A DNA stretch of 64,000 nt from CBDATA01 sp965215615 (GTDB lineage Bacteria; Acidobacteriota; Vicinamibacteria; Marinacidobacterales; Marinacidobacteraceae): contig OZ244068.1 of NCBI GenBank assembly GCA_965215615.1, positions 2,170,001 to 2,234,000 of the forward strand. Direction: 5' to 3'. Made by a program: the position numbers and the translations under genes. The number at the start of each line of letters is the position of its first letter. The first letter of the stretch is position 1. Below the pieces are notes generated by a model that did not search any database, was not told the origin of the DNA, and saw only the letters and a list, made by a program, of their open reading frames with translations. Positions 16,747 through 25,043 of the stretch are shown one piece after another.

Positions 16747-16747
16747 A

Positions 16748-17485
16748 TCAGCGGGAGAGAACCCGGCCCAGAAACCGGCGGGTGCGCTCGTCGGCCGGAT
16801 TCCGGAAGAAATCGGCCGGGGGGGCAACCTCCACGACCGCGCCTTCGTCCATGAAGACCACCCGGTCGGCGACGGTGCGGGCGAAGCCCATTTCGTGGGT
16901 GACGACGATCATGGTCATCCCGGTGCGCGCCAGATCGTTCATCACCTCGAGCACTTCCTGGATCATGACCGGATCGAGCGCCGAGGTGGGCTCGTCGAAA
17001 AGCATCACCCGCGGCTCCATGGCGAGCGACCGGGCGATGGCCGCCCGCTGTTGCTGACCGCCCGACAACTGACGCGGACGCTTGCCCGCCTGCTCGGGAA
17101 TCCGCACCCGCTCGAGAAAACGAAGCGCCCGCTCCCGCGCCTTTTCGCGCGAAAGCCCCAGCACCCGGACCGGGCCGAGCATGCAGTTTTCGAGCACGGT
17201 CAGATGCGGGAAGAGGTTGAACTCCTGAAAGACCATGCCGATCTCGCGGCGGACGGCGGCCAGCTCCTTCGCGTCACCGCCGATCTCGCGCCCGGCGAAC
17301 CGGATGCGGCCCTCCTCGGGTTTCTCGAGCCGGTTGACGCACCGGATGAGCGTGGATTTTCCCGACCCGGAAGGGCCGCAGATCACCACCTTCTCGCCCT
17401 CCTCGATGGTGAGGTTGATGTCGCGAAGCACATGGAAATCCCCGAACCACTTGTTCACTCCTTCGAGCTGGATCAGGGCAGCCAC
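16748..17485 (-). CDS. glnQ: Polar amino-acid ABC transporter ATPase (GlnQ type)
   Basis: This 245-aa ATPase powers a PAAT-family amino-acid importer. It has Walker A GPSGSGKST (about residues 37-45), Q-loop MVFQEFNLFPHLTVLEN, signature LSGGQQQR, and Walker B VMLFDEPTSALDP, typical of GlnQ/ArtP subunits. It is the last gene of the operon, 7 bp after the permease. The substrate is not determined by the ATPase. Confidence 0.92.
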   Translation of the reverse strand: MAALIQLEGVNKWFGDFHVLRDINLTIEEGEKVVICGPSGSGKSTLIRCVNRLEKPEEGRIRFAGREIGGDAKELAAVRREIGMVFQEFNLFPHLTVLENCMLGPVRVLGLSREKARERALRFLERVRIPEQAGKRPRQLSGGQQQRAAIARSLAMEPRVMLFDEPTSALDPVMIQEVLEVMNDLARTGMTMIVVTHEMGFARTVADRVVFMDEGAVVEVAPPADFFRNPADERTRRFLGRVLSR

Positions 17486-17492
17486 GGGATGA

Positions 17493-18380
17493 TCACGCAG
17501 CTGCTTCGGCAGCGCGGCGCTCGAAGCGGTCGAAAATCCGCGAGAGGAGGTAGCAGAGACAGAAATACAGGACGGCGACGGTGATCCACACCTCGAACAC
17601 CCGATTGGAAGACACCGCGGTCTCGATGGAGAGGAAGGTCAACTCCTGGATCGAAATCAGCGAGAGGATCGAGGAATCCTTGACGAGCGTGATGAACTGC
17701 CCGGCGAGCGGCGGAACCACCTTGCGGAGCGCCTGCGGAAGGATCACATGACAAAAAAGCTGGAAGCGCGAAAGACCGAGGCTCAAGCCCGCGTCGGTCT
17801 GGGTCCGGGGGATGGACTGGAGGCCGGCACGGACGATCTCGGTCATGTAGGCACCCTGGAACATGGCGAGACAGAGCACTCCCGAAATCACGTTCGAGAC
17901 GAGCTCCGCCGGGCCGAAGAACCATTCGATCACCCGGAGGGCACCGGGCGAAGCCTCCCGCGCGAGCGCGTCCACTCCGAGCAGCGGCATGATCTGGCTG
18001 CTGATGAAGAAGTAGAAGACGAAGATGAAGACGAGCGGCGGGGTGTTGCGGACGAGCTCGACGTAGGACCGGCTCAAAAGACGCGGGAAGAGCCGCCGCC
18101 GGGTCCGCATCACGCCGAAACCGATCCCGAGCAGCGCCGCCGGCACCACGCTCCAGAGCGCGAGCCGGAGGGTGTTGAAAAATCCCTCCAGCAACAGGTT
18201 CGCGACCCATCGCCCCTCCTCCGGGTCGAAGCGGACCAGATACTGCGGAATGGCCGACCAGTCCCAGCGATACTCGAGGACCGAATCCACCCTCAACGCG
18301 ACGAAAACGAGAGCTGCGGCCACCGCCGCGAACACCACGGCATCCACCCAGGTGAACCGAAGCCGGCGAGGGCGGATCAC
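17493..18380 (-). CDS. Polar amino-acid ABC transporter permease (second permease)
   Basis: This 295-aa inner-membrane protein has the HisM/GlnP-type core: SYVELVRNTPPLVFIFVFYF (about residues 117-136), FQGAYMTEIVRAGLQSIPRTQTDAGLSLGL with the EAA-type loop, and VILPQALRKVVPP. GTG at 18380 overlaps the stop of the solute-binding-protein gene (GTGA) and gives an N-terminal basic stretch before the first helix; the frame open further upstream would only run through that gene. It pairs with the permease encoded at 19393-20229. Confidence 0.9.
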   Translation of the reverse strand: MIRPRRLRFTWVDAVVFAAVAAALVFVALRVDSVLEYRWDWSAIPQYLVRFDPEEGRWVANLLLEGFFNTLRLALWSVVPAALLGIGFGVMRTRRRLFPRLLSRSYVELVRNTPPLVFIFVFYFFISSQIMPLLGVDALAREASPGALRVIEWFFGPAELVSNVISGVLCLAMFQGAYMTEIVRAGLQSIPRTQTDAGLSLGLSRFQLFCHVILPQALRKVVPPLAGQFITLVKDSSILSLISIQELTFLSIETAVSSNRVFEVWITVAVLYFCLCYLLSRIFDRFERRAAEAAA

Positions 18381-19192
18381 GAGTCGGGGCGCACCTGCTG
18401 GACCCAGTCCCGGGTCTTGAACCAGTAGTCGTAGCGCTCCTGAAGCCACCCGCTCGTGGTCTGGACCCGGATCCAGTTCGAGAAGAAGTTGAGGGCGTCA
18501 GGGTCTCCCTTGCGGAGCCCGAAGGCTTCGTCGCCCTGCGAGAGGTTTTCCGTGGTGGGCAGGAAGAGGAGGTCAGGATTTTCGTGAGCCCACTCCACCG
18601 GCTGCGGATAGGAAGCGATCACCGCGTGGGCGTTGCCGTTCAGAACTTCCTGGAACGCCTGGACCTCGTCGTCGAAACGGCGGATGACCGCCTGCGGGAA
18701 CAGCCGGCCGGCATCCGCGCACGAAGTGGCCCCCCGCCGGCAGGTCAGCGTCACCTCCTCGCTGTCGTAGCCGGCCGGCCATGCGAGAGCACCGGCCCGT
18801 TCCCGGTGGGCGGCGATCCCCATCCCCGAATGAGCGTAGGGGATCGTGAAGTTGATGGTGAGGTTTCGCTGGGGGCGCACGCTCAGGCCGCCGATGATGA
18901 CATCGAACTTGCCGGCGAGCAGCGCCGGGATGATCCCGTCCCAGGAGGTCGGGACGAACTCGATCTCCACCCCCATGTCCATCGCGAGCCGTCGGGCCAC
19001 ATCCACCTCGAAACCCACGAGCTCCCCGTTCCGGTCGCGCATCGCCCAGGGCTCGAAGGTGGATATCCCCACCATGAGCGCCCCGCGGCGCTGGATCGTC
19101 TCGATGACGCTCTCGCGAGCGGCCGGCGGGCCGGCGCATTGCCACAGGAAAAGCGCTCCCAGAGCGAGGACCGCTCCGTTCTTTCGGGACAC
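18377..19192 (-). CDS. Amino-acid ABC transporter solute-binding lipoprotein
   Basis: This 271-aa family-3 periplasmic binding protein has a lipoprotein signal (ALFLWQCAGPP, lipidated Cys near residue 19). Characteristic segments are GALMVGISTFEPWAMRDRNG (about 37-56), GFEVDVARRLA, the loop WDGIIPALLAGKFDVIIGG, and EAFGLRKGDPDAL near the C-terminus. A Cys pair (LTCRRGATSC) in the linker region suggests a disulfide. The start is GTG at 19192, preceded by GGAGG. The ribosome-binding site lies only about a dozen bases from the inserted element at 19211-19395, which separates this gene from its upstream permease. Confidence 0.9.
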   Translation of the reverse strand: MSRKNGAVLALGALFLWQCAGPPAARESVIETIQRRGALMVGISTFEPWAMRDRNGELVGFEVDVARRLAMDMGVEIEFVPTSWDGIIPALLAGKFDVIIGGLSVRPQRNLTINFTIPYAHSGMGIAAHRERAGALAWPAGYDSEEVTLTCRRGATSCADAGRLFPQAVIRRFDDEVQAFQEVLNGNAHAVIASYPQPVEWAHENPDLLFLPTTENLSQGDEAFGLRKGDPDALNFFSNWIRVQTTSGWLQERYDYWFKTRDWVQQVRPDS

Positions 19193-19210
19193 AGTGGCCT
19201 CCTTCCGGCT

Positions 19211-19395
19211 TAGCAGGCTGTGGAAAAACTAACGCGGCATTCGACGAGCGATGCATCCCGTCTGAACGCTCGCCTGGAGGCTCGCTCTTCGTTGCGATTC
19301 GCTCGAAATAGCGCTGCTATTGCTCACTCACGCGCCTTGTCAGCCGGGCGCCTCACCCGTCTCGGTGCTCACGCCAGTTTATCCACAGCCTGCTA
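19211..19395. mobile_element. 185-bp MITE-like element with 20-bp terminal inverted repeats
   Basis: The ends are near-perfect inverted repeats: TAGCAGGCTGTGGAAAAACT at 19211-19230 and AGTTTATCCACAGCCTGCTA at 19376-19395 (19 of 20 match on inversion). The interior has no credible gene. Terminal TA on both sides could be a TA target duplication, as with IS630/mariner-type elements. A second, internally deleted copy lies at 47110-47192. The element sits inside the amino-acid transporter operon. Its last three bases supply the TAG stop codon of the permease gene, and its other end is next to the ribosome-binding site of the binding-protein gene. The ends contain DnaA-box-like TTATCCACA/TTTTCCACA, which is probably coincidental. 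Confidence 0.82.
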
Positions 19396-20229
19396 GCCGG
19401 GCACCCGGACCCGGGTTTCGAGCCGGTTCGCGCATACCGAAAGCGCGAAGGTGAACACGAGATACACGGCCGCCACCGTGAGCCAGATCTCGAAACTCAG
19501 GAACGTCTCGGCGATGATGTTTCGCGCTTCGGTGGTCAGGTCGAAGACCGCGATGACGCTCACGATCGCCGAGTTCCGGATGAGCGAGATGACGACACCG
19601 GTGAGCGGCGGCAGCATCAGGGGGATCGCCTGGGGCAGGATGACGTGGCGATGGAGGCCGAAGGCTCCGAGGCCGAGGCTCAGGCCGGCTTCGCGCTGGC
19701 CCCGTGCCACCGAAAGCAGGCCCGCCCGGATCACTTCACCGGCGAACGCTCCCTCGAATACCGAAAGCGCCAGGACACCCACCCAGAAGCGGTCGAGGCC
19801 GAGGATCGGCCCCAGAACGAAATAGAACAGATAGACCTGGATGAGCAGCGGCGTGTTGCGGACCACCTCCAGATAGGACTTCGCGAGGAAGCGCCCGGAA
19901 AACGATTCCGAAAGCCGCAGCAGCGCGGCGACGACCCCGATGGCGAGGGTGAGGAGAGCGCTCCAGGCGGTGATCCGGAGTGTGACCAGGAGCCCCCGCA
20001 GCAGCGGCCCCATGACGAGGCCGCCTTCCTCCGTCCCGAGGAAATACCCGGGAACGCGATGCCACTGCCAGTTGTAGCCCATCCCGGCCGCCCCGGAGAT
20101 CGCGAGGCCGACGAGCGCCGCTGCGAACACGAGGAACTGGAGGGAATCGAACCACGGCGCACGCCAGAAAGGACCGCCCCGCCCGACTTCCGGAGGCGGG
20201 CGCGGAGCGGGGGGCTCTCGTTCCGTCAT
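19393..20229 (-). CDS. Polar amino-acid ABC transporter permease (first permease)
   Basis: This 278-aa permease of the HisQ/GlnP type carries SYLEVVRNTPLLIQVYLFYF (about residues 118-137), FEGAFAGEVIRAGLLSVARG and VILPQAIPLMLPPLTG. It and the permease at 17493-18380 probably form a heterodimer as in AapQM/BztBC systems. ATG at 20229 is chosen because it precedes a short Pro-rich cytosolic segment (PPAPRPPPEVGRG) and the first helix. The stop codon TAG (19395-19393) is formed by the terminal bases of the inserted repeat element, so the native C-terminus may have been longer. Confidence 0.9.
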   Translation of the reverse strand: MTEREPPAPRPPPEVGRGGPFWRAPWFDSLQFLVFAAALVGLAISGAAGMGYNWQWHRVPGYFLGTEEGGLVMGPLLRGLLVTLRITAWSALLTLAIGVVAALLRLSESFSGRFLAKSYLEVVRNTPLLIQVYLFYFVLGPILGLDRFWVGVLALSVFEGAFAGEVIRAGLLSVARGQREAGLSLGLGAFGLHRHVILPQAIPLMLPPLTGVVISLIRNSAIVSVIAVFDLTTEARNIIAETFLSFEIWLTVAAVYLVFTFALSVCANRLETRVRVPG

Positions 20230-20561
20230 CCCCCGGCGGCTCCCAACTCTTCGGGGGAGGATACACGGCGGCAACCCGTGCTGATTTTTCTAGCCGAGAA
20301 CCGGGATGCGCGGCCGCAGGGTGAACCTTCGGAACTCCCGGATGCCGACGAACCGGCAGGCCGCCCAATCCGGTGGACCAGTTTTATCTGTCGTCTCACA
20401 ACGGCAATGTCGAAATCCACGCAGGATCGCCTCCCAGGAATCCCCGGAAGCGAACGCGTAGCACCACAGGGCAGGTGCGGGTCCGCGATTTGTCAGCCAG
20501 CACTCTCACGGAAAGCCTCGACGGCGTTCCTCGCGCGCTGACCGGATGACGCACTCGGGCG

Positions 20562-20659
20562 TTCGCGATCCGGTTCGCGATCCGATTCGCGATCCGGGCC
20601 TGATTTTCGCGATCCGATTCGCGATCCGGGCCTGATTTTCGCGATCCGATTCGCGATCC
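20562..20659. repeat. Tandem TTCGCGATCC repeats in a 32-bp higher-order unit
   Basis: The decamer TTCGCGATCC recurs seven times in 98 bp. It forms a higher-order unit of TTCGCGATCC, GATTCGCGATCC and GGGCCTGATT (32 bp) with boundaries near 20574, 20606 and 20638. Each core contains the palindrome TCGCGA, so the array could fold back or bind a dimeric protein. A second cluster lies at 20831-20880. Confidence 0.85.
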
Positions 20660-20818
20660 GGAAGGCGGCCATCAGGATCGCGCGATCGCGAAAAAGCTGG
20701 TCCAGAAGCCCAAACGAGGCTGAATTGACTGGAATTCAGTGGAATTCATGAGTTTTCCCGCGGTGTTCGAGGAAATTGCGATGGCGCACGCAGGGGCTGG
20801 ATTTTTGCCGATCCGTTC

Positions 20819-20880
20819 CCGATCGCGAATGATTCGCGATCCGATTCGCGATCCATTCCCGATTGCGAATTCGCGATCCG
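20819..20880. repeat. Second GATTCGCGATCC repeat cluster with palindromic start
   Basis: GATTCGCGATCC is repeated directly at 20831-20854, preceded by GATCGCGAAT in the opposite orientation, which makes a GATCGCGAATGATTCGCGATC palindrome. A diverged copy follows (TTCGCGATCC near 20870). It is the same repeat family as 20562-20659, about 170 bp away, and lies just upstream of the methyltransferase fragment. Confidence 0.75.
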
Positions 20881-21014
20881 TCCCCGGCGCGACCCGGTCG
20901 TCCGGGACGGCGAAGGCGGGGTGACCGATCGCTCCGGGCGGTGCTACTCTCCGATCGAGATCCAGATCCGGAGCGGCTCCGAATCGAAGCAGTCCCTCCC
21001 GTCGAGTTCCCGAA

Positions 21015-21641
21015 GTGCCCTCCCTCTCGTTCAAAGGCCGCGTGTTCGTCGAGAACCACGACCTCGCCGTCCCGTTCCACGAGCTTCGGCCAGTCAAATC
21101 CAGGAGCCTTACCCAGAAGACGAGTCTCCACGACAACCTCATCATCCACGGAGACAACCTCGCCGCGCTGAAGGCGTTGCTCCCGACGTACCAGGGCAAG
21201 GTCAAGTGCATCTACATCGATCCCCCGTACAACACCGGGAACGAGGGCTGGGCGTACAACGACAACGTCAACTCGCCGATGATGCAGGATTGGCTCGGGA
21301 AAGTCGTGGACCGCGAGGATCTGACACGCCACGACAAGTGGTGCTGCATGATGCTGCCGCGCCTGAAACTGCTTCGGGAACTGCTCCGCGAAGACGGCGC
21401 GATCTTCGTTTCCATCGACGACAACGAGGTACACCACCTTCGTTGCCTAACGCGCCAACTGACGCTGCTGGCATCGGCGAAGACCCTCCAGGATCTCGCC
21501 GCCTTGCCGGGGAATCGACTGGAGATCCTGCGGGGTGACCGCCACGGCCAGCACAGCATCCGAATCAACGCGCAGTGGCGTATCTGCTTTCGCTGGACGG
21601 ACGAAGGCCCCTGCGACGTTCAAATCGTGGACTATCACTGA
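21015..21641 (+). pseudogene. Chimera: N-terminal fragment of DNA adenine methyltransferase fused to truncated HigB toxin
   Basis: The open frame encodes 208 aa from two unrelated families. Residues 1 to about 143 match the N-terminus of type III/Mod-like adenine methyltransferases: NLIIHGDNLAALKALLPTYQ, then the catalytic DPPYNTGNEGWAYNDNVN (motif IV) and LREDGAIFVSIDDNEVHHL. From about residue 147 the sequence becomes the C-terminal two thirds of a HigB/RelE toxin: LQDLAALPGNRLEILRGDRH, then GQHSIRINAQWRICFRW and IVDYH. Both parts are truncated: the methyltransferase lacks its target-recognition half and HigB lacks about 30 N-terminal residues. The in-frame junction is near 21447-21455. higA follows 13 bp later, so this probably arose by deletion between a restriction-modification locus and a higBA locus. 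Toxicity is unlikely but not excluded. Confidence 0.82.
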
Positions 21642-21654
21642 AATGGAGGACTCC

Positions 21655-21963
21655 ATGGAAATCAGAAACGGCATGAGACCCGTACATCCGGGAGAAATCC
21701 TCAAGGACCAGCTCGACGAACTGGCGCTTTCGGTGGGCGCCCTCGCAAAGGCCATCGGCGTTCCCGTGAACCAGGTGACCATGATTCTGAACGGCCAGCG
21801 GGGCGTGAGCGCGGACACCGCGTTGCGGCTCGGGCGGTATTTCGGGACAACTCCCGAGTTCTGGCTGAACCTCCAGCAGCTCTGGGAAATTCGCAGGGCC
21901 GAAATCGCGAGGGGCCGCGAAATCCTGGAATGCATCACGCCTCGGGCGGAAGGGAATCCCTGA
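21655..21963 (+). CDS. higA: HigA-family antitoxin (XRE-type HTH)
   Basis: This 102-aa DNA-binding antitoxin starts with the family's MRPVHPGEILKDQLDELALS (about residues 7-26). A helix-turn-helix follows (ALAKAIGVPVNQVTMILNGQ) and then the HigA signature ALRLGRYFGTTPEFWLNLQ. ATG at 21655 has GGAGGA six bases upstream. It appears intact, although its partner toxin is a truncated fusion. It could still act as a repressor at its own operator or counter another HigB. Confidence 0.92.
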   Translation: MEIRNGMRPVHPGEILKDQLDELALSVGALAKAIGVPVNQVTMILNGQRGVSADTALRLGRYFGTTPEFWLNLQQLWEIRRAEIARGREILECITPRAEGNP

Positions 21964-22015
21964 TCGGATCCCTGACCGGGCGGCCCGCCGAAGGGGCCCC
22001 GCCCGCGCCGACGCG

Positions 22016-24082
22016 ATGAGAGGCAAAAACCCCCTCCGGGTTTTCTGTGCGCTCTTCGTCCTCGCGGGCTGCCAGCCTGCTCCGGATGGGTTCGTCGAGG
22101 ATGCGGCCTGCGCTGCCTGCCATCGCCAGCAGTACGCGGACTGGCGCGGCTCGCACCACGACCTCGCGATGCGGGAGGCCACGGAAGCGACGGTGCTCGG
22201 CGATTTCGAGGATGCCGTCTTCGAGCGCGCGAGGTTCTTCCGGCGCGACGGCCGGTTCTTCGTGAACACCGAGGGGCCGGACGGGGTTCCGGCGGATTTC
22301 GAGGTCCGCCACACGCTCGGAATCGAACCCCTCCAGCAGTACCTGCTCGCGCTCCCCGGCGGCCGGCTCGGAGCCTTCGGCATCGCCTGGGACACCCGGA
22401 AGAGAGCGTGGTTCTCGCTCTATCCGGGCGAACGGTTCCCCGCCGGCGATCCGCTCCACTGGACCGGCTGGCGACAGGATGCCGGCACCGGGTGCATCGA
22501 ATGCCACACGAGCGGCTTCCGTTTCGATCCCGAAACCGAGGAGGTCTCCTGGCGGGCGGCGGGAATCGGCTGCCAGAGCTGCCACGGCCCCGGCGGTGCC
22601 CACGTCCTCCGGCCGGAAGAGGGCGGCCTGCGCCCATCCTTTCCGGATGCCGTCTCCGAAGTCGAGAGCTGCGCCGCCTGCCATGCGCTCCGGACCCCGC
22701 TCCTCCCGGAGATGTCCCCTTCCGACTCCTTCGGGGATGCGTTCCGGCCGACGCTCCTCACCCCCGAGTCCTACCACGCCGACGGCCAGATCCTCGGCGA
22801 GGTCTTCGAGTACGGCTCGTTCACCGGGAGCCGCATGTTCGCAAAAGGAGTCCGCTGCACCGATTGCCACAACCCGCACGGCCTCGGACTGCGGGTGCGG
22901 GGCAACGCCCTTTGCGAGCAGTGCCACCACCCGGACGCGCCGACGGACCGGTTTCCGACGCTCACCGCGAAGGACTACGACTCCCCGGCCCACCACTTCC
23001 ACCCGGTGGGAAGCGAAGGGGCGCGCTGCGCCAACTGCCACATGCCGGAACGGACCTACATGGTGGTGGACCCGCGCCGGGACCACAGCTTCCGGATCCC
23101 CCGCCCGGATCTGTCCGCCGCGGTGGGAAGCCCGGACCCTTGCACCGGCTGCCACGAGGGGATGAGCCAGGAATGGGCCACCCGCGTCCTCGCCGGCTGG
23201 TACGGCCCCACCCCCCCGAGTGAAAACCCGGGCGAACGCCACTACGGGGAAACGCTCGCCGCCGGCCGCTCGGGAGACCCCGGAGCGCGAGACGATCTGG
23301 TCCGTCTGGTCCGGGACCGGGAGCAACCGGCGATCGCGCGGGCCACCGCCATCCGGCTGCTTCGCTCGCAAGGAGCCGCCGCCCTCCCGGATGCTTTCGG
23401 CGATCCGGACGGGATCGTTCGCGCCGAAGCGGCTGCCGATCTCGGAGCGCTTCCGCCCGGCGAGCGATCCCGGCTTGGCGAACGGCTGCTCCGGGATCCG
23501 TCCCGGCGGGTCCGGGTGGAGGCGGCGAACGCCGTCGCGCCTTTCGCCGGAGAGCTTCCGGAAAGCGCGCGGGAAGCCTTCGGGAAGGCGGCCGCCGAGT
23601 ACCGGGCCGCCGCCCGCTCGCGGCCCGCGACTCCCGAATCCCTGCTCCGCCTCGGCAACTTCCACGCCGCCGCCGGGGATCTGTCCGAAGCCGAACGACG
23701 AATCCGCGAAGCGCTCGCCCGCTACCCGGAATCCGGCGACGCGCACGTCTCGCTCGCGCTGCTGCTCGCCGAAGGAGGACGGCTCGAGGAGGCACTCCCC
23801 CATCTCGAACGCGCCTCAGCACTTCTCCCGGGAAATCCCCGCGTCCACTACAACCGCGGCCTCGCGCTCCAACAGCTCGAAAGAAGGGAAGAAGCGCGCA
23901 TCGCCCTCGAACGGGCCGTCGGGCTCGCGCCGGAAACACCCGATTTCCTGCTCGCGCTCGCCATCCTCCACGCGCAGGAAGATCGCTGGGAGGATGCCCT
24001 CCCGTGGGCCGAACGGGCCGCGGACAAGAGCCCCGAAGCCCGCACCCTGCTCGACCGAATCCGCCGCGAACTCGGGCGCTGA
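22016..24082 (+). CDS. Octaheme c-type cytochrome lipoprotein with C-terminal TPR repeats
   Basis: This 688-aa exported protein has a lipoprotein signal (FCALFVLAGCQPAP, Cys near residue 19). Eight CxxCH heme sites are seen between about residues 32 and 385: CAACH, CIECH, CQSCH, CAACH, CTDCH, CEQCH, CANCH and CTGCH. A HEAT-like segment (about 420-500, with ARATAIRLLRSQG and RVEAANAVAPFAGELPES) is followed by TPR repeats from about 535 to the end. Octaheme cytochromes of this type are related to nitrite/hydroxylamine-processing enzymes, but the fusion to HEAT/TPR suggests a periplasmic electron carrier or scaffold. No other respiratory gene is adjacent. A sigma-54 activator gene is convergent and 1 bp away. 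Confidence 0.9.
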   Translation: MRGKNPLRVFCALFVLAGCQPAPDGFVEDAACAACHRQQYADWRGSHHDLAMREATEATVLGDFEDAVFERARFFRRDGRFFVNTEGPDGVPADFEVRHTLGIEPLQQYLLALPGGRLGAFGIAWDTRKRAWFSLYPGERFPAGDPLHWTGWRQDAGTGCIECHTSGFRFDPETEEVSWRAAGIGCQSCHGPGGAHVLRPEEGGLRPSFPDAVSEVESCAACHALRTPLLPEMSPSDSFGDAFRPTLLTPESYHADGQILGEVFEYGSFTGSRMFAKGVRCTDCHNPHGLGLRVRGNALCEQCHHPDAPTDRFPTLTAKDYDSPAHHFHPVGSEGARCANCHMPERTYMVVDPRRDHSFRIPRPDLSAAVGSPDPCTGCHEGMSQEWATRVLAGWYGPTPPSENPGERHYGETLAAGRSGDPGARDDLVRLVRDREQPAIARATAIRLLRSQGAAALPDAFGDPDGIVRAEAAADLGALPPGERSRLGERLLRDPSRRVRVEAANAVAPFAGELPESAREAFGKAAAEYRAAARSRPATPESLLRLGNFHAAAGDLSEAERRIREALARYPESGDAHVSLALLLAEGGRLEEALPHLERASALLPGNPRVHYNRGLALQQLERREEARIALERAVGLAPETPDFLLALAILHAQEDRWEDALPWAERAADKSPEARTLLDRIRRELGR

Positions 24083-24083
24083 A

Positions 24084-25043
24084 CTACGGAATCCGCAGGC
24101 GGCGCAACTTCTGCCAGAGCCCCTGCCGGGTGATCCCCAGCTCGCGGGCCGCCCGGCCCCGGTTGCCCGCCGCCCGGGAGAGCGCCCGCAGCACCAGGAT
24201 CCGCTCGAACGCATCGCGGGCCTCGACGAGCCGCCGAAGCGCGAGCAGCCCTTCGAGCGGGTCGGGGCCGGCTGCCGGTTTCGGTCGCAGCAGTGATGCC
24301 ACCGCCGAAGCGGGAACCCGCCGGCCGGCATGGGTCGTGAGCAGCGCGAGCACCACCGCTTCCAGCTCCCGCGCGTTCCCCGGCCAGGAGTGGGCTTCGA
24401 GGCGGTCGAGGGCCTCCGGCGAAAACCGCATCCGGGCGACCCGGTGGCGAAGAGCGAGCCTTCGGGCGAACGCGCCGGCGAGAAGCGGGATATCGGCGCG
24501 CCTTTCCCGGAGCGGAGGCACCCGCAGCCGGATCATCCCGAGCCGATAGAGGAGATCCGGGCGAAATCCTTCGCCGAGATCCCGGTTGGTGGCCGAAAGG
24601 AGGCGGAAGTCGCTCTTCCGCACCCGCGTCTCACCCACCCGCCGGTATTCGCGCTCCTGAAGAACCCGGAGCAGGACCGCCTGCGCTCGCGCCGGCAGCT
24701 CTCCCACCTCGTCGAGAAACAGGGTTCCCCCGTCGGCCGCCTCGAAAAGCCCGGCCCGGGACGTTTCCGCCCCGGTGAAGGCACCCCGGGCATGGCCGAA
24801 GAACTCCGCTTCCAGCAGGCCGTCGGAAAGGGCAGCGCAGTTGACCGGAACGAGTGGCCGCCCGCTGCGGCGGCTCAGCCGGTGGAGGTGACGGGCGAGC
24901 AGCTCCTTGCCGACGCCGGTCTCCCCCTCGATCAGCACCGGAACATCGAACGGAGCCACCCGCCCGGCTTCGGCCAGAAGCTCCCGCATGACCGGCGCGC
25001 CGGCCACGATTTCGGCCCGTTCAGCCGCGAACGACCGCGTCAT
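24084..25043 (-). CDS. Sigma-54-dependent transcriptional activator without a receiver domain
   Basis: This 319-aa protein is a bare AAA+ domain plus a Fis-type HTH. Walker A is GETGVGKELL (about residues 39-48). The sigma-54 contact loop GAFTGAETSRAGLF is intact, so activator function is plausible, and Walker B is GGTLFLDEVGELP. The arginine-finger region (LLYRLGMIRLRVPPLRERR) and C-terminal helix-turn-helix (RGRAARELGITRQGLWQKLRRL) are also present. There is no N-terminal receiver, GAF or PAS domain, so activity may be controlled by a separate protein or by expression. The start overlaps the 3' end of pheT by 23 bp. The target promoter is not evident in the window. Confidence 0.92.
   Translation of the reverse strand: MTRSFAAERAEIVAGAPVMRELLAEAGRVAPFDVPVLIEGETGVGKELLARHLHRLSRRSGRPLVPVNCAALSDGLLEAEFFGHARGAFTGAETSRAGLFEAADGGTLFLDEVGELPARAQAVLLRVLQEREYRRVGETRVRKSDFRLLSATNRDLGEGFRPDLLYRLGMIRLRVPPLRERRADIPLLAGAFARRLALRHRVARMRFSPEALDRLEAHSWPGNARELEAVVLALLTTHAGRRVPASAVASLLRPKPAAGPDPLEGLLALRRLVEARDAFERILVLRALSRAAGNRGRAARELGITRQGLWQKLRRLRIP

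Larger units (their letters stand above)
20230..21014. other. 785-bp gene-poor interval with repeats
   Basis: No credible gene is seen here. The left third (20280-20545) has coding-like composition in short open stretches, but none starts well or resembles a family, so it may be decayed coding DNA. The middle and right parts hold clustered TTCGCGATCC-type repeats (20562-20659 and 20831-20880), separated by an AT-richer segment with GGAATTC twice (20731-20750). The interval sits between the transporter operon and a recombined methyltransferase/toxin remnant, so it looks like an integration scar or hypervariable spacer. Confidence 0.6.

Noticed and set aside
19211..19395. DnaA-box-like TTATCCACA/TTTTCCACA pair, possible replication origin
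   Set aside because: Only two boxes, and they are the terminal inverted repeats of a mobile element; no AT-rich unwinding region or dnaA/dnaN genes are near.
20280..20545. A short gene in the repeat-rich interval
   Set aside because: Open stretches exist but there is no plausible start with a ribosome-binding site and no family resemblance.
20562..20659. CRISPR-like array
   Set aside because: The repeats are only 10-12 bp, with spacers that are themselves repeats, and no cas genes are present.
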